Shown in pieces: positions 1 through 7,694 of a stretch of 43,110 nt of DNA. A model generated the notes under the pieces. It was not told the DNA's origin and did not search any database. It worked only from the letters and a program-made list of their open reading frames with translations. The stretch's first letter is position 1. Every line of letters begins with the position of its first letter. The stretch comes from Oscillospiraceae bacterium (lineage in GTDB: Bacteria > Bacillota > Clostridia > Oscillospirales > CAG-272). Both the position numbers and the translations under genes were made by a program. The stretch lies in NCBI GenBank assembly GCA_015065295.1, contig SVQN01000015.1, positions 1 through 43,110 of the forward strand. Direction: 5' to 3'.

Positions 1-831
1 GTAGAAGTTGTTGAATACGTTGAAGAGGATCGGCATACCTTCGTCGGAATACTTGCCGTCCATGCCCCACAGCTTGGTGATCTGGTCCATGGAGGAGAAG
101 TTGAGGGATTCGAGAACCGGACCGCGACCCATAGCACCGTCACCGGAGTTAGCGATAACGATACCCTTCTTGTGGTTGGATCTCTTGTAGAGAGCTGCAC
201 CGAGAGCGATCGGAGCTGCGCCGCCTACGATTGCGTTGTTCGGGAGAATACCGAACGGGATGAAGAATGCGTGCATGGAACCGCCGAGACCCTTGTTGAA
301 GCCGGTGGTACGAGCGAAGATTTCAGCGAGAGCACCGTAGAGAAGGAAGTCCTTTGCGAGGTCCTTGATGCTGCCGGTGTTGTTGTTCTTTTCAACGACG
401 TTCAGGATGGTACCGTCAAGGAATTCCTTCATGATGTCGTATACTTCGCTGTCTTCGAGCTTGTTGATGGAGGAGAGACCCTTTGCAAGGATTTCACCGT
501 GGGAACGGTGGGAACCGAAGGTGAAGTCGTTGATGTCGAGGCAGTATGCCTGACCAACTGCGGATGCTTCCTGACCGATGGAGAGGTGAGCCGGACCGGG
601 GTTGTTGTACTTGACACCGTTGTATTCGGACTTAACCTTGATTTCGTTGAGCATCGTTTCGAATTCACGAATGGTTCTCATGTCGTGATAGATGCGCATG
701 AAGTCTTCCTTGGAGTAGAGCTTCTTTTCTTCTTCGATGGTCTTGTTGTAACGACAGAGCGGAATGCTGTCGAAATCGATATAACCGGGTTCAAAAACCT
801 TACCGGGATCGATATACTGACTCTTAGGCAT
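1..831 (-). CDS. 2-oxoacid dehydrogenase E1, alpha region (partial)
   Basis: Thiamine-diphosphate-dependent E1 of a pyruvate-, acetoin- or branched-chain-type dehydrogenase complex; it decarboxylates the 2-oxoacid and passes the acyl group to lipoyl-E2. The 277 visible residues begin MPKSQYIDPGK and include the E1-alpha signature MRTIREFETML, PGPAHLSIGQEASAVGQAY, FGSHRSHGEILAKG, GLGGSMHAFF and the ThDP/Mg motif GDGA (G230-A233). The start is an ATG preceded by AAAGGAG. The gene is cut by the left window edge, so the C-terminus is unseen. From memory, this N-terminal style is typical of E1 proteins in which alpha and beta are fused into one roughly 800-residue chain; that is inference. Last visible gene of the leftward operon, 51 nt after the SGNH gene. 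Substrate not determinable. Confidence 0.88.
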   Translation of the reverse strand, partial: MPKSQYIDPGKVFEPGYIDFDSIPLCRYNKTIEEEKKLYSKEDFMRIYHDMRTIREFETMLNEIKVKSEYNGVKYNNPGPAHLSIGQEASAVGQAYCLDINDFTFGSHRSHGEILAKGLSSINKLEDSEVYDIMKEFLDGTILNVVEKNNNTGSIKDLAKDFLLYGALAEIFARTTGFNKGLGGSMHAFFIPFGILPNNAIVGGAAPIALGAALYKRSNHKKGIVIANSGDGAMGRGPVLESLNFSSMDQITKLWGMDGKYSDEGMPILFNVFNNFY

Positions 832-882
832 GGTAATATGTCTCCTTTGTGTAGTATGTTAATTGTTTGGAAGCAAATGGAA

Positions 883-1569
883 TTACAGAATACCGGCAGC
901 CGCCGCAAGCCACTTCTCGGCGATGAACCAGTGAAGCGGTTCCGTGGGATGCACGCCGTCCCAGAGCCAGTAGGCATTGGGATCGGTGCCGCATCCGCGT
1001 TCGGTGAGCACGGGAGCCGTCTTCCGGACAAGATCCTCCAGATCGTTCTGAATCGGAACGAAAATTCCGTCAAAATCCTCGGCGATCCTGCGGATGATAT
1101 CCTGTTTTCTGCGGAATACCGGGTAAAACCGGTCGTAATACGGTTCGGGATGTCCGCAGGGTAATGTAAAAGGCTCAATCAGGATGAGTTTCAGATCTGG
1201 ATTCTGCTTGCGCGCCGATCCGAGAAGCGCACGGTACTGTTCATCGAAGGCGCGGAGATGTTCCTCCGTTCCTTCGGGATACGTTCCGTCGAACCTGCCG
1301 TTTCCGTTGATCCCGAGAAGAATGCTCAGGATGTCGGGATGTTCGGCAAGCGTGTCCGTTTCCCAGCGTGCGGCGATCCGTTCGACGGTATCGCCCGAGA
1401 CGCCGCGGTTGATGACGGTGTACTTTCCGGGATACAGATAACCGAGCTTACCGGCAATCGGATAAACATACGAATGCCCGATCTGATGATTGAGATCCCA
1501 GCGGGATTCCACGGGCTTCAGCCGGTTTCCGTCCGTGATGGAGTCGCCCTGAAACAGAATTCGGATCAT
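883..1569 (-). CDS. SGNH/GDSL-family hydrolase
   Basis: A 228-residue cytoplasmic-looking SGNH hydrolase (esterase, lipase or thioesterase superfamily); no signal peptide or membrane segment is visible. Block I is GDSITDG with the nucleophile Ser10, block II is NRGVSGDT, block III is LLGING (oxyanion Asn) and block V is DGVHPT with Asp204 and His207, so the catalytic set is complete. The length fits single-domain SGNH enzymes. It lies 20 nt after the E3 gene and 51 nt before the E1 gene on the same strand, so it is almost certainly cotranscribed with the dehydrogenase complex. Its substrate is unknown. Deacylation of a product or cofactor of the complex, or removal of an acetyl group from an imported sugar, are both only possibilities. 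Confidence 0.9.
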   Translation of the reverse strand: MIRILFQGDSITDGNRLKPVESRWDLNHQIGHSYVYPIAGKLGYLYPGKYTVINRGVSGDTVERIAARWETDTLAEHPDILSILLGINGNGRFDGTYPEGTEEHLRAFDEQYRALLGSARKQNPDLKLILIEPFTLPCGHPEPYYDRFYPVFRRKQDIIRRIAEDFDGIFVPIQNDLEDLVRKTAPVLTERGCGTDPNAYWLWDGVHPTEPLHWFIAEKWLAAAAGIL

Positions 1570-1589
1570 AATTTACCTCTTTATTGTTC

Positions 1590-2981
1590 TCAGTGAACCG
1601 TGAACATTGCTTCACGGATAACTTCGCATACGGTCGGATGCGGGAATACGATCTTCTGAACGTCTTCCACTCTCTGGCATCTTGCAACCATTGCAGCCGC
1701 GCCGTAGATGATTTCGGACGCATAGGAACCGATCATGTGTACGCCGAGGATTTCGTGATGCTGCTTGCCGTAAACGATCTTTACGAAGCCGTCGCCGCCT
1801 TCATTTTCAGCGAGGTAACGGCCGCTGTAACGGAGGCTGAGCGTGGTTTCTTCCGCATCGATGCCCGCCTTCTGAGCGGATTCGAGGGTTTCACCGACGG
1901 AAGCAACTTCCGGATTGGTATAGATAACGGACGGGATGGAACGATAGTCCACACGGTCCTTCTTGCCGAGCATATTGTTGACAGCCGCTTCGCCTTCACG
2001 GTAGCCGGTATGCGCGAGCATAACCTTTCCGTTGACGTCGCCTGCCGCCCATACGCCGGGAACGGAGGTCGCGCAGGTTTCGTCGGTGACGATCGCACCG
2101 CGGTTCATCTGAACGCCGAGTTCTTCGAGGCCGATGCCCTTGGTTCTTGCACGGCGGCCGGTGGATACGAGAACGAGGTCGCATTCAACCTTTTCGGTCT
2201 TGCCGTCCTTTTCGTATTCAACAACACCCATGGAACCGGGCTTGCCGTTGACTGCGGAAACCTTCGCGCCGAGGATGAACTTGACACCCTTCTTCGCGTA
2301 GTTCTTTTCGAGGTTGGAGGAAATTTCCTTTTCGGTGGGACCTGCGATCTTGTCGAGCATTTCGATAACGGTTACTTCGCATCCGACGGAGTTGAAGTAG
2401 GACGCCATTTCGAGACCGATAACGCCGCCGCCGATGACAACAAACTTCTTCGGCAGGGTGCGGAGATCGAGGATTTCACGGTTGGTAACAACGAAACCGG
2501 CTTCGTATGCTTCACGGAGACCCGGAATCGGAGGAACGATTGCTTCGGAACCGGTGCAGATGAGCAGCTTAGCCGCTTCGTAGGTAACACCGGCACATTC
2601 GACTGCAAAGCCGCCGGCAACCTTGCCGAGAATCTTCGCGGTACCGTTCGCAACGGTAACACCGGCACCCTTCATCTTGGCACCGACGCCGGAAACGAGG
2701 GTCTTGACAACCTTGTCCTTGCGGTCAACGACCTTTGCGTGGTCGATCTTCGCGCCTTCTACGGTTACACCGTACTTGTCGCCGTGATTTGCGTAGTCGT
2801 AAATCTTTGCGGAGTAGAGCAGGGTCTTGGTCGGAATGCAGCCTTCGTTGAGGCAGACACCGCCGAGCGCACGTTCTTCGCAGACGAGCGTCTTCAGACC
2901 GCCGTGAGCCGCGCGTTCCGCCGCATTGTAACCAGCGGGGCCGCCGCCCAGAATAATCAGATCAAACTTAGTTTCAGCCAT
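1590..2981 (-). CDS. lpdA: Dihydrolipoyl dehydrogenase (E3)
   Basis: FAD flavoprotein that reoxidises dihydrolipoyl-E2 with NAD+. At 463 residues it has the normal family length. The FAD Rossmann motif GGGPAGYNAAERAA is at 12-25, the redox-active disulfide pair is C43/C48 in GGVCLNEGCIPTK, a second dinucleotide motif VIGGGVIGLEMASYF lies mid-protein, and the dimer-interface catalytic His448-Glu453 pair is in HPTVCE near the C-terminus. Start ATG follows GGAG. It sits 15 nt downstream of the E2 gene, as expected in a 2-oxoacid dehydrogenase operon. No N-terminal lipoyl domain is fused to it, unlike some firmicute E3 proteins. Confidence 0.96.
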   Translation of the reverse strand: MAETKFDLIILGGGPAGYNAAERAAHGGLKTLVCEERALGGVCLNEGCIPTKTLLYSAKIYDYANHGDKYGVTVEGAKIDHAKVVDRKDKVVKTLVSGVGAKMKGAGVTVANGTAKILGKVAGGFAVECAGVTYEAAKLLICTGSEAIVPPIPGLREAYEAGFVVTNREILDLRTLPKKFVVIGGGVIGLEMASYFNSVGCEVTVIEMLDKIAGPTEKEISSNLEKNYAKKGVKFILGAKVSAVNGKPGSMGVVEYEKDGKTEKVECDLVLVSTGRRARTKGIGLEELGVQMNRGAIVTDETCATSVPGVWAAGDVNGKVMLAHTGYREGEAAVNNMLGKKDRVDYRSIPSVIYTNPEVASVGETLESAQKAGIDAEETTLSLRYSGRYLAENEGGDGFVKIVYGKQHHEILGVHMIGSYASEIIYGAAAMVARCQRVEDVQKIVFPHPTVCEVIREAMFTVH

Positions 2982-2996
2982 GGTTACGCTCCTGTC

Positions 2997-4310
2997 TTAC
3001 TTTGCGAGAAGAAGATCAAAGTTTTCAAGTGCGGTGCAGAGTTCCTTGAGGAACTTCGCTGCGGGTGCGCCGTCAACTGCACGGTGGTCGAAGGTGAGGG
3101 AGAGACCCATTGCCGGGTAAACCTTGCCGTCGTCCTTCAGGCGGTTGGTGGTGCAGCATACGCCGAGGATGGCGGTCTGCGGAGGATTGATAACGGGAGT
3201 GAAGCTTTCGATGCCCATGGAACCGAGGTTGGAGATGGTGAAGCTGCCGCCGGACATTTCGTCGGGAGAGAGCTTGCCTTCACGAGCCTTGCCTGCGAGA
3301 GTCTTCGCCTGAGCGGAGAGTTCTGCGAGGGTGAGGGTATCGGAACCGAAGATCACGGGAACGAGGAGGCCGCGGTCAGTGTCAACTGCCATGCCGATGT
3401 TCGCGTGCTTGTACTTGCGGAAGGTATTGTCGATGAGGTTTGCGTTGATTTCCGGATAGTTCGGGAGAACGCGTGCGGCTGCGAAGAGGATCATGTCGTT
3501 GATGGTGATCTTGGACAGACCGAGAGCTTCGCCGTTTGCCTTGAGCTTCGCGCGGTATGCAAGAAGGTTGGTCGCGTCGAAGGAAGCGTTGAGCGTGAGC
3601 TGAGCCATTTCGGAGAGGGAAGCGTGCATGGACTTTGCGATGACCTTGCGGATGTTGGACATCGGTTCGTCGGTGTATGCGCGGAAGTCGTCAGCCGGAG
3701 CAGCGGCAACGGGAGCTTCCTTAACTTCTTCAACTGCGGGAGCAGCTTCTTCAACAACTACCGGCTTGCCTGCGAGGAAGTCTTCTACGAGAGAAGTGGT
3801 CGCAACGAAGCCTGCGTCGAGAGCCTTGTTGATGTCGCGTTCGATGATTCTGCCGTGAGGGCCGGTCGGAACGACCTTGGTCATGTCAACGCCGGTCTTG
3901 AGAGCGAGGTTCTTCGCTCTGGGGGAGATGAACACTCTTGCGCCGTCTGCTTCAGAAACAGTTGCTTCTGCTTCGACAGCCTTGGTTTCAACGACTTCTT
4001 CTGCCTTTGCTTCTTCGGCAGCGGGAGCTTCTTCCTTTGCGGAACCGGGGATCAGAGCGGAGATATCTTCGCCTTCTTCACCGATGATGCAGACGGGATC
4101 GAGACAGGGAACTACGTCGCCTTCTGCTGCGAGGAGTTCAAGAATGGTACCGGAGAACTGAGAAGGTTCGTCAAAGGCACTCTTGTCGGTTTCGTAGGAG
4201 AACAGGATGTCGCCTGTTTCCACACGGTCGCCCTTTTTCTTCTGCCATGTCGTGATGATGCACGACTCAACACTTTGTCCCTGACGGGGCATTATGACGA
4301 TGTTAGCCAT
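2997..4310 (-). CDS. Dihydrolipoamide acyltransferase (E2)
   Basis: Core of the dehydrogenase complex, moving the acyl group from lipoamide to CoA. Domain order in 437 residues: one N-terminal lipoyl domain (1-80) with the lipoylated Lys43 in ETDKSAF; an Ala/Glu-rich flexible linker; a peripheral-subunit-binding domain (about 126-166, starting FISPRAKNLALKTG); a second Ala/Pro-rich linker; and the catalytic domain (about 205-437) ending with HRAVDG, which holds the catalytic His409 and Asp413. Whether it is pyruvate- or acetoin-specific (pdhC or acoC) cannot be settled from sequence. It lies 47 nt after the deoR-type gene and 15 nt before lpdA. Confidence 0.95.
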   Translation of the reverse strand: MANIVIMPRQGQSVESCIITTWQKKKGDRVETGDILFSYETDKSAFDEPSQFSGTILELLAAEGDVVPCLDPVCIIGEEGEDISALIPGSAKEEAPAAEEAKAEEVVETKAVEAEATVSEADGARVFISPRAKNLALKTGVDMTKVVPTGPHGRIIERDINKALDAGFVATTSLVEDFLAGKPVVVEEAAPAVEEVKEAPVAAAPADDFRAYTDEPMSNIRKVIAKSMHASLSEMAQLTLNASFDATNLLAYRAKLKANGEALGLSKITINDMILFAAARVLPNYPEINANLIDNTFRKYKHANIGMAVDTDRGLLVPVIFGSDTLTLAELSAQAKTLAGKAREGKLSPDEMSGGSFTISNLGSMGIESFTPVINPPQTAILGVCCTTNRLKDDGKVYPAMGLSLTFDHRAVDGAPAAKFLKELCTALENFDLLLAK

Positions 4311-4357
4311 AGTGGGTTATCGTTCCTTTCCTTTATGTAAATATGAGATTGACTTGG

Positions 4358-5140
4358 TTAATTTTCTTCCTCCACGTTGATGACGCGCACGCCGTTTTCC
4401 CGTGCAAGAGCATCCATCTCTGCGGGAAGGGCGGAACTGGTAATCAGCACGTCGATGTTTTCGAAGGTGCAGAACGTGTACGGAAGGGATTTGTCGATCT
4501 TCGACGAATCCATGAGGATAATCACCAGCCGAGCCTTTTCCACCACGATCCGCTTCAGCTCGCATTCGCTGTAGTTGCCGACGGTAAAACCGCTGCGCGC
4601 CGAAAGTCCGGACGGGGAGAGGAGGGCAATGTCAATGTTGATGTCCGACAGGAACCGCGTTGCCTGAAGACCGGTGATGGTCTGGTTGTCGCGGTCGAGA
4701 CGTCCGCCGACGACATTGACGATCGGCAGCCCGATCTTGCACAGTTCCAGAGCGGACACGGGGTCAGTGGTCGTGAAGGTAAAACGGTCGTTCGGAACGT
4801 AGGGCACGATCCGCTGGAGGGTCGAACCGGAGTCAATGAAGATCGACCGGCCGGTTTCGAGGAATTCCGCCGCACGCGCCGTGATGGAGTCCTTGGAGTG
4901 GATATTCTCCTTCATCCGCGCGGTGATCGAGTCGTCGGTCTGCGTGGTGATGAACTTCATGCTCCGTGCGCCGCCGCGTACCTTGATCGCTTCGTGTTCG
5001 CGTTCAAAGTATTCGATGTCGCGCCGGAGGGTCATGCCGGACACGTCCGGGAACATTTCCTCAAGCTCTTTCAGCGAGATGAAAGGCTTGGACAAAAGCA
5101 GGGACCGGATCTGTTCGCGTCGTTCGTTGTACAATCGCAT
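4358..5140 (-). CDS. DeoR-family transcriptional regulator
   Basis: A 260-residue DeoR/GlpR-type repressor. The N-terminal helix-turn-helix (about 5-58) reads RREQIRSLLLSKPFISLKEL followed by SGMTLRRDIEYFE, and the C-terminal effector domain has the family's DSGSTLQRIVPYVP motif, shared with sugar-phosphate-sensing DeoR proteins. The start ATG follows GAAAGGAG. It is the first gene of the leftward operon with the dehydrogenase genes, which suggests local control of the operon. The ligand is unknown; relatives bind phosphorylated sugars or polyols. A dyad in its own promoter is described separately. Confidence 0.92.
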   Translation of the reverse strand: MRLYNERREQIRSLLLSKPFISLKELEEMFPDVSGMTLRRDIEYFEREHEAIKVRGGARSMKFITTQTDDSITARMKENIHSKDSITARAAEFLETGRSIFIDSGSTLQRIVPYVPNDRFTFTTTDPVSALELCKIGLPIVNVVGGRLDRDNQTITGLQATRFLSDINIDIALLSPSGLSARSGFTVGNYSECELKRIVVEKARLVIILMDSSKIDKSLPYTFCTFENIDVLITSSALPAEMDALARENGVRVINVEEEN

Positions 5141-5209
5141 TCGCTCCTTTCACTGTGAGTTTGGAAATTAAACTTCCTTTAAGATCAGGAAATCACATGA
5201 TTATGATAT

Positions 5210-5239
5210 ATTTTAACACATTCTGTGTGAAATTGTCAA
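5210..5239 (-). promoter_or_regulatory. SigA-type promoter of the deoR-dehydrogenase operon with dyad
   Basis: Read on the minus strand: TTGACA (5239-5234), an 18-nt spacer and TAAAAT (5215-5210). The spacer contains the perfect dyad ACACA-TTC-TGTGT (5216-5228), placed where a repressor would block RNA polymerase. Assigning it to the DeoR protein is inference. Confidence 0.65.
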
Positions 5240-5355
5240 CCGTTCCGCGTGATAAAATAGGAAAACGCGGTATTGAACAAATCTTGAAGGGGGATATGCA
5301 GGTGTTTTGTTCAAAAATATGTAATAAAATGGCGGTGGTTTTTGCGGGAGGCGTA

Positions 5356-5364
5356 TGATATAAT
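5356..5364 (+). promoter_or_regulatory. Extended -10 promoter of an orphan short transcription unit
   Basis: TGA-TATAAT at 5356-5364 is an extended -10 element. No good -35 is visible. It points right, towards GGAGG (5391-5395), an ATG (5406) and a terminator ending about 5470, and not towards any annotated gene. Confidence 0.5.
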
Positions 5365-5405
5365 TGATTTGAAGAAATCTGATTTTTTATGGAGGACAAT
5401 CGGAT

Positions 5406-5492
5406 ATGAAAAACAACGGATGGGGAATAGCGAATATCCAAAATACCGGCTTCAGCAGCCGGTATTTTTTCACTTATTTTGCACGTTCCTGA
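5406..5492 (+). CDS. Possible 28-residue leader-like peptide
   Basis: A short frame beginning MKNNGWGIANIQNTGF, with GGAGG 10 nt upstream and an extended -10 promoter before that. The frame runs through the terminator hairpin (5442-5466) and ends inside the 3' end of murC on the other strand. GGAUAU (5402-5407) at the start codon can pair with AUAUCC (5434-5439), so initiation could be masked. The peptide resembles nothing I know; the unit may simply be a small RNA of about 100 nt. Low confidence as a protein. Confidence 0.2.
   Translation: MKNNGWGIANIQNTGFSSRYFFTYFARS
5442..5470 (+). terminator. Rho-independent terminator
   Basis: Perfect 10-bp stem (5442-5451 with 5457-5466), 5-nt loop, followed on the plus strand by TTTT. 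It also lies just after the murC stop and can serve murC on the minus strand, although the T-run is weaker there. Confidence 0.8.
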
Positions 5493-6904
5493 ATCATTTC
5501 CGCGACCTTAATCACATCGCCCGCACCCATGACGAGGATCATGTCCCCCTCGCCGGAGTGTCCGTCCGCGTATTCTGCCGTTTCCTCGAACGTGTGGATT
5601 ACCCGGCATTTCTTTCCCGCCGCCGCGATCTTTTCCGCGAGCATATCGGACGATACCCCGTAAATGTTCGTTTCCCGTGCCGGATAAATGTCGCACAGGA
5701 CAATCTCATCCGCACCGCAGTTCACGAACGCTTCCACGAATTCGTCGAACAGTTCCGCCGTCCGGGAGAACGTGTGCGGCTGGAAAATGAGGTTCAGCCT
5801 GCCCTGACAGATTTTCCGCGCCCCTTTCACCGATGCCGCGATTTCCGTCGGATGATGCGCGTAATCCGTGAACAGAGCAGCACCGGAAGCTGTCGTGCAT
5901 ATTTTTTCCATCCGGCGGCAGATGCCCTCGTATTTTCCAAGTCCTTCCGCTGCCTTTTCCGGCGAAATTCCGCTGACACACGCCGCCGCACACGCCGCCA
6001 GTGCATCCGCGATGAGGTGTTCGCCGGGAACGTTCAGCGTGACACGCGCGATTTTTCTGCCGTACGCCATCAGATCAAATGCCGGATAGCCGCCGCATTC
6101 GCCTTCATTTGCCGAATAAAAATCCGCATCGGGATTGTTCCGTCCGAAAGTAACGAGATGCCCCGCGTAGCCTTCCGCTGCCTTCATGCAGTTTTCATCG
6201 TTCCGGTTCACAATTGCGTACCCATTTTCACCTGTAATGGCGAGAAATTTTTTAAACGAATCAATAATTTGTTCGATGGAATGGAAATAATCGAGGTGAT
6301 CCATCTCGATATTCAGCACAATTGCGGCGGACGGATTGAAATCGAGGAAGGAATCCATGTATTCGCACGCCTCAAACGCGAAGTATTCGTGTTTTCCGAT
6401 GATATCGACGGTGCCGGATTCCTTCATGGCTGCGCCGTTGAAGACGGTCGGTTCCACACCGGCGTTCGTGAGGATGCGGGAAACCATGCCCGTGGTGGTG
6501 CTTTTTCCGTGCGTGCCGGATACGCCGATACGGTGGCGGAAGCCAGTCATAATGTAGCCGAGATAGTCGGCGCGGGAGATACGCGGGATGCCGTGTTCTC
6601 CGGCATAGACGTATTCCGGATTGGTTTCCGGCATGGCGACGGTATAAACGAGAGCGTCGCAGTCCTTCATGTGTTCGCCGTCCGCTTCATAGTAGACGGT
6701 GATGCCCATGTCCTCGAGCTTGCGGGTGACTGCGCTTTCGCTGCGGTCGTAACCGGAGACGCGGTGTCCCATCAGGTGGCTGATATGGGCAAGCGCGTTC
6801 ATGCTGACGCCGCCGATTCCCGCAAAGAAAATGTGCCGCTGTCCGGAGGATTCCAGAAGATTTTTTATGTATTCTGCGCCGAAGTGCGTGTTCGATAAAG
6901 CCAT
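5474..6904 (-). CDS. murC: UDP-N-acetylmuramate--L-alanine ligase
   Basis: Cytoplasmic Mur ligase that adds L-Ala to UDP-MurNAc, the first peptide step of peptidoglycan precursor synthesis. The 476 residues show the N-terminal UDP-binding Rossmann motif GIGGVSMNALAHI, the ATP P-loop GVSGTHGKSTTTGM, the NIEMDHLDYFHS region characteristic of MurC, and the C-terminal domain with LIFQPHTFSR. Length is normal. Start ATG follows AAAAGGATG. It stands alone on the minus strand, divergent from spoVG. This connects to diaminopimelate production by the DapF domain nearby, because the peptide stem needs meso-DAP in many Clostridia. Confidence 0.97.
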   Translation of the reverse strand: MALSNTHFGAEYIKNLLESSGQRHIFFAGIGGVSMNALAHISHLMGHRVSGYDRSESAVTRKLEDMGITVYYEADGEHMKDCDALVYTVAMPETNPEYVYAGEHGIPRISRADYLGYIMTGFRHRIGVSGTHGKSTTTGMVSRILTNAGVEPTVFNGAAMKESGTVDIIGKHEYFAFEACEYMDSFLDFNPSAAIVLNIEMDHLDYFHSIEQIIDSFKKFLAITGENGYAIVNRNDENCMKAAEGYAGHLVTFGRNNPDADFYSANEGECGGYPAFDLMAYGRKIARVTLNVPGEHLIADALAACAAACVSGISPEKAAEGLGKYEGICRRMEKICTTASGAALFTDYAHHPTEIAASVKGARKICQGRLNLIFQPHTFSRTAELFDEFVEAFVNCGADEIVLCDIYPARETNIYGVSSDMLAEKIAAAGKKCRVIHTFEETAEYADGHSGEGDMILVMGAGDVIKVAEMIQERAK

Positions 6905-6945
6905 AAGATCATCCTTTTCGGTAGAGTAGATTGGTATTCACATTT

Positions 6946-6954
6946 ATTATAACA
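6946..6954 (-). promoter_or_regulatory. Probable extended -10 promoter of murC
   Basis: On the minus strand TGT-TATAAT (TATAAT at 6951-6946) is an extended -10 element about 42 nt upstream of the murC start. The -35 region is weak. Confidence 0.5.
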
Positions 6955-7011
6955 TATTTCTTAAAAAAAGATACATTCCTTTTAAAAAATATTTATGAAA
7001 GCCTTGAATTA

Positions 7012-7040
7012 TTTTCACAATGTCCGTGTATAATTATAAT
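7012..7040 (+). promoter_or_regulatory. Probable spoVG promoter
   Basis: Two overlapping TATAAT hexamers lie at 7029-7034 and 7035-7040. The second has TTTTCA (7012-7017) at a 17-nt spacing; the first has TTGAAT (7004-7009) at 19 nt. Either would start transcription about 30 nt before the gene. Confidence 0.55.
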
Positions 7041-7074
7041 CAGCCAAGACAAAATGAAAAGGGGACACAACAGA

Positions 7075-7395
7075 ATGGTTATCACCGATATCAAAGTAAG
7101 AAAGTTATTTGAAGAAGGCCCGATGAAGGCGATCGTATCCGTCACATTTGACGATCAGCTCGCGCTCCACGACATCAAGGTCATCAGTGTCCGGGACAAA
7201 AACTTTATCGTTATGCCCAGCCGCAAGAATCCCGACGGTACCTACCGTGATATCGTTCATCCGATCAATACCGATTTCCGCGCTCATCTTGAAGAAGAAG
7301 TCCTTCGTGCATACGAAGAAGAGCTTGCCCGCGCGGCTGCCGACCGCGAAACGGCACTTCTCGAAGATTCCGAAGCGGAACCCGCGGGCGTATAA
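7075..7395 (+). CDS. spoVG: SpoVG family regulator
   Basis: A 106-residue SpoVG homologue, a small nucleic-acid-binding regulator first known from sporulation septation but present in many non-sporulating Firmicutes. It begins MVITDIKVRKLFEEGPMKAI and carries the diagnostic VRDKNFIVMPSRKNPDGTYRD and HPINTDFR segments (SpoVG core about 1-84), followed by an acidic Ala/Glu-rich tail. I chose the ATG at 7075 behind AAAAGGGG; the open frame extends upstream to 6931 but that part does not match the family. Single gene between its own promoter and terminator. Its presence does not prove that the organism sporulates. Confidence 0.95.
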   Translation: MVITDIKVRKLFEEGPMKAIVSVTFDDQLALHDIKVISVRDKNFIVMPSRKNPDGTYRDIVHPINTDFRAHLEEEVLRAYEEELARAAADRETALLEDSEAEPAGV

Positions 7396-7415
7396 CTGTG
7401 TGTATACTGGAAAAT

Positions 7416-7454
7416 ATCCCTGCCGGAAGAGCAATCTCCGCAGGGATGTTTTTT
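7416..7454 (+). terminator. Rho-independent terminator after spoVG
   Basis: Stem of 8 bp (7416-7423 with 7440-7447), extended by GGA/TCC pairs beyond a bulge, followed by G and six T residues. Confidence 0.85.
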
Positions 7455-7626
7455 GCCTGAAAAAATATGTACACGCCGTTCATACTGCGATTGCAGACCG
7501 TACATACAACAGGAACAATATTTATGAATGCGTTCGTACAAAAACAGACCGGATCGGACGCAATGTTTGTGCAGCCGGATAAAAATAATATTTTCGCGGA
7601 TTTCTCTGTATTTTCCGGAGATTCTG

Positions 7627-7652
7627 TGGTATAATTATACGCATAAATTTAT
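7627..7652 (+). promoter_or_regulatory. carB-dapF promoter with AT-rich palindrome
   Basis: An extended -10 TGG-TATAAT lies at 7627-7635, about 60 nt before the ATG; the -35 is weak. Just downstream is the palindrome ATAAATTTAT (7643-7652). Arginine repressor boxes in Firmicutes are AT-rich palindromes of similar look, but the match is too short to claim. The 170 nt before it (7455-7626) hold nothing else convincing. Confidence 0.45.
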
Positions 7653-7694
7653 AAATAACCATACACTTTGACAACCCAAAGGAGATGTGACAAT

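Noticed and set aside
1584-4340. A 918-codon open frame on the plus strand opposite the E2 and E3 genes
   Set aside because: It is the antisense shadow of well-recognised genes. The codon bias of the real genes keeps the opposite frame free of stops, and the product is Cys/Gly/Glu-rich without any family match or ribosome binding site.
7004-7020. Rex-like site TTGAATTATTTTCACAA near the spoVG promoter
   Set aside because: The two halves do not match the TTGTTAA/TTAACAA consensus well enough, and it overlaps ordinary promoter sequence.
7467-7634. A 55-codon frame between the spoVG terminator and the carB promoter
   Set aside because: No ribosome binding site, no promoter, composition unlike the neighbours, and it runs into the carB -10 region.
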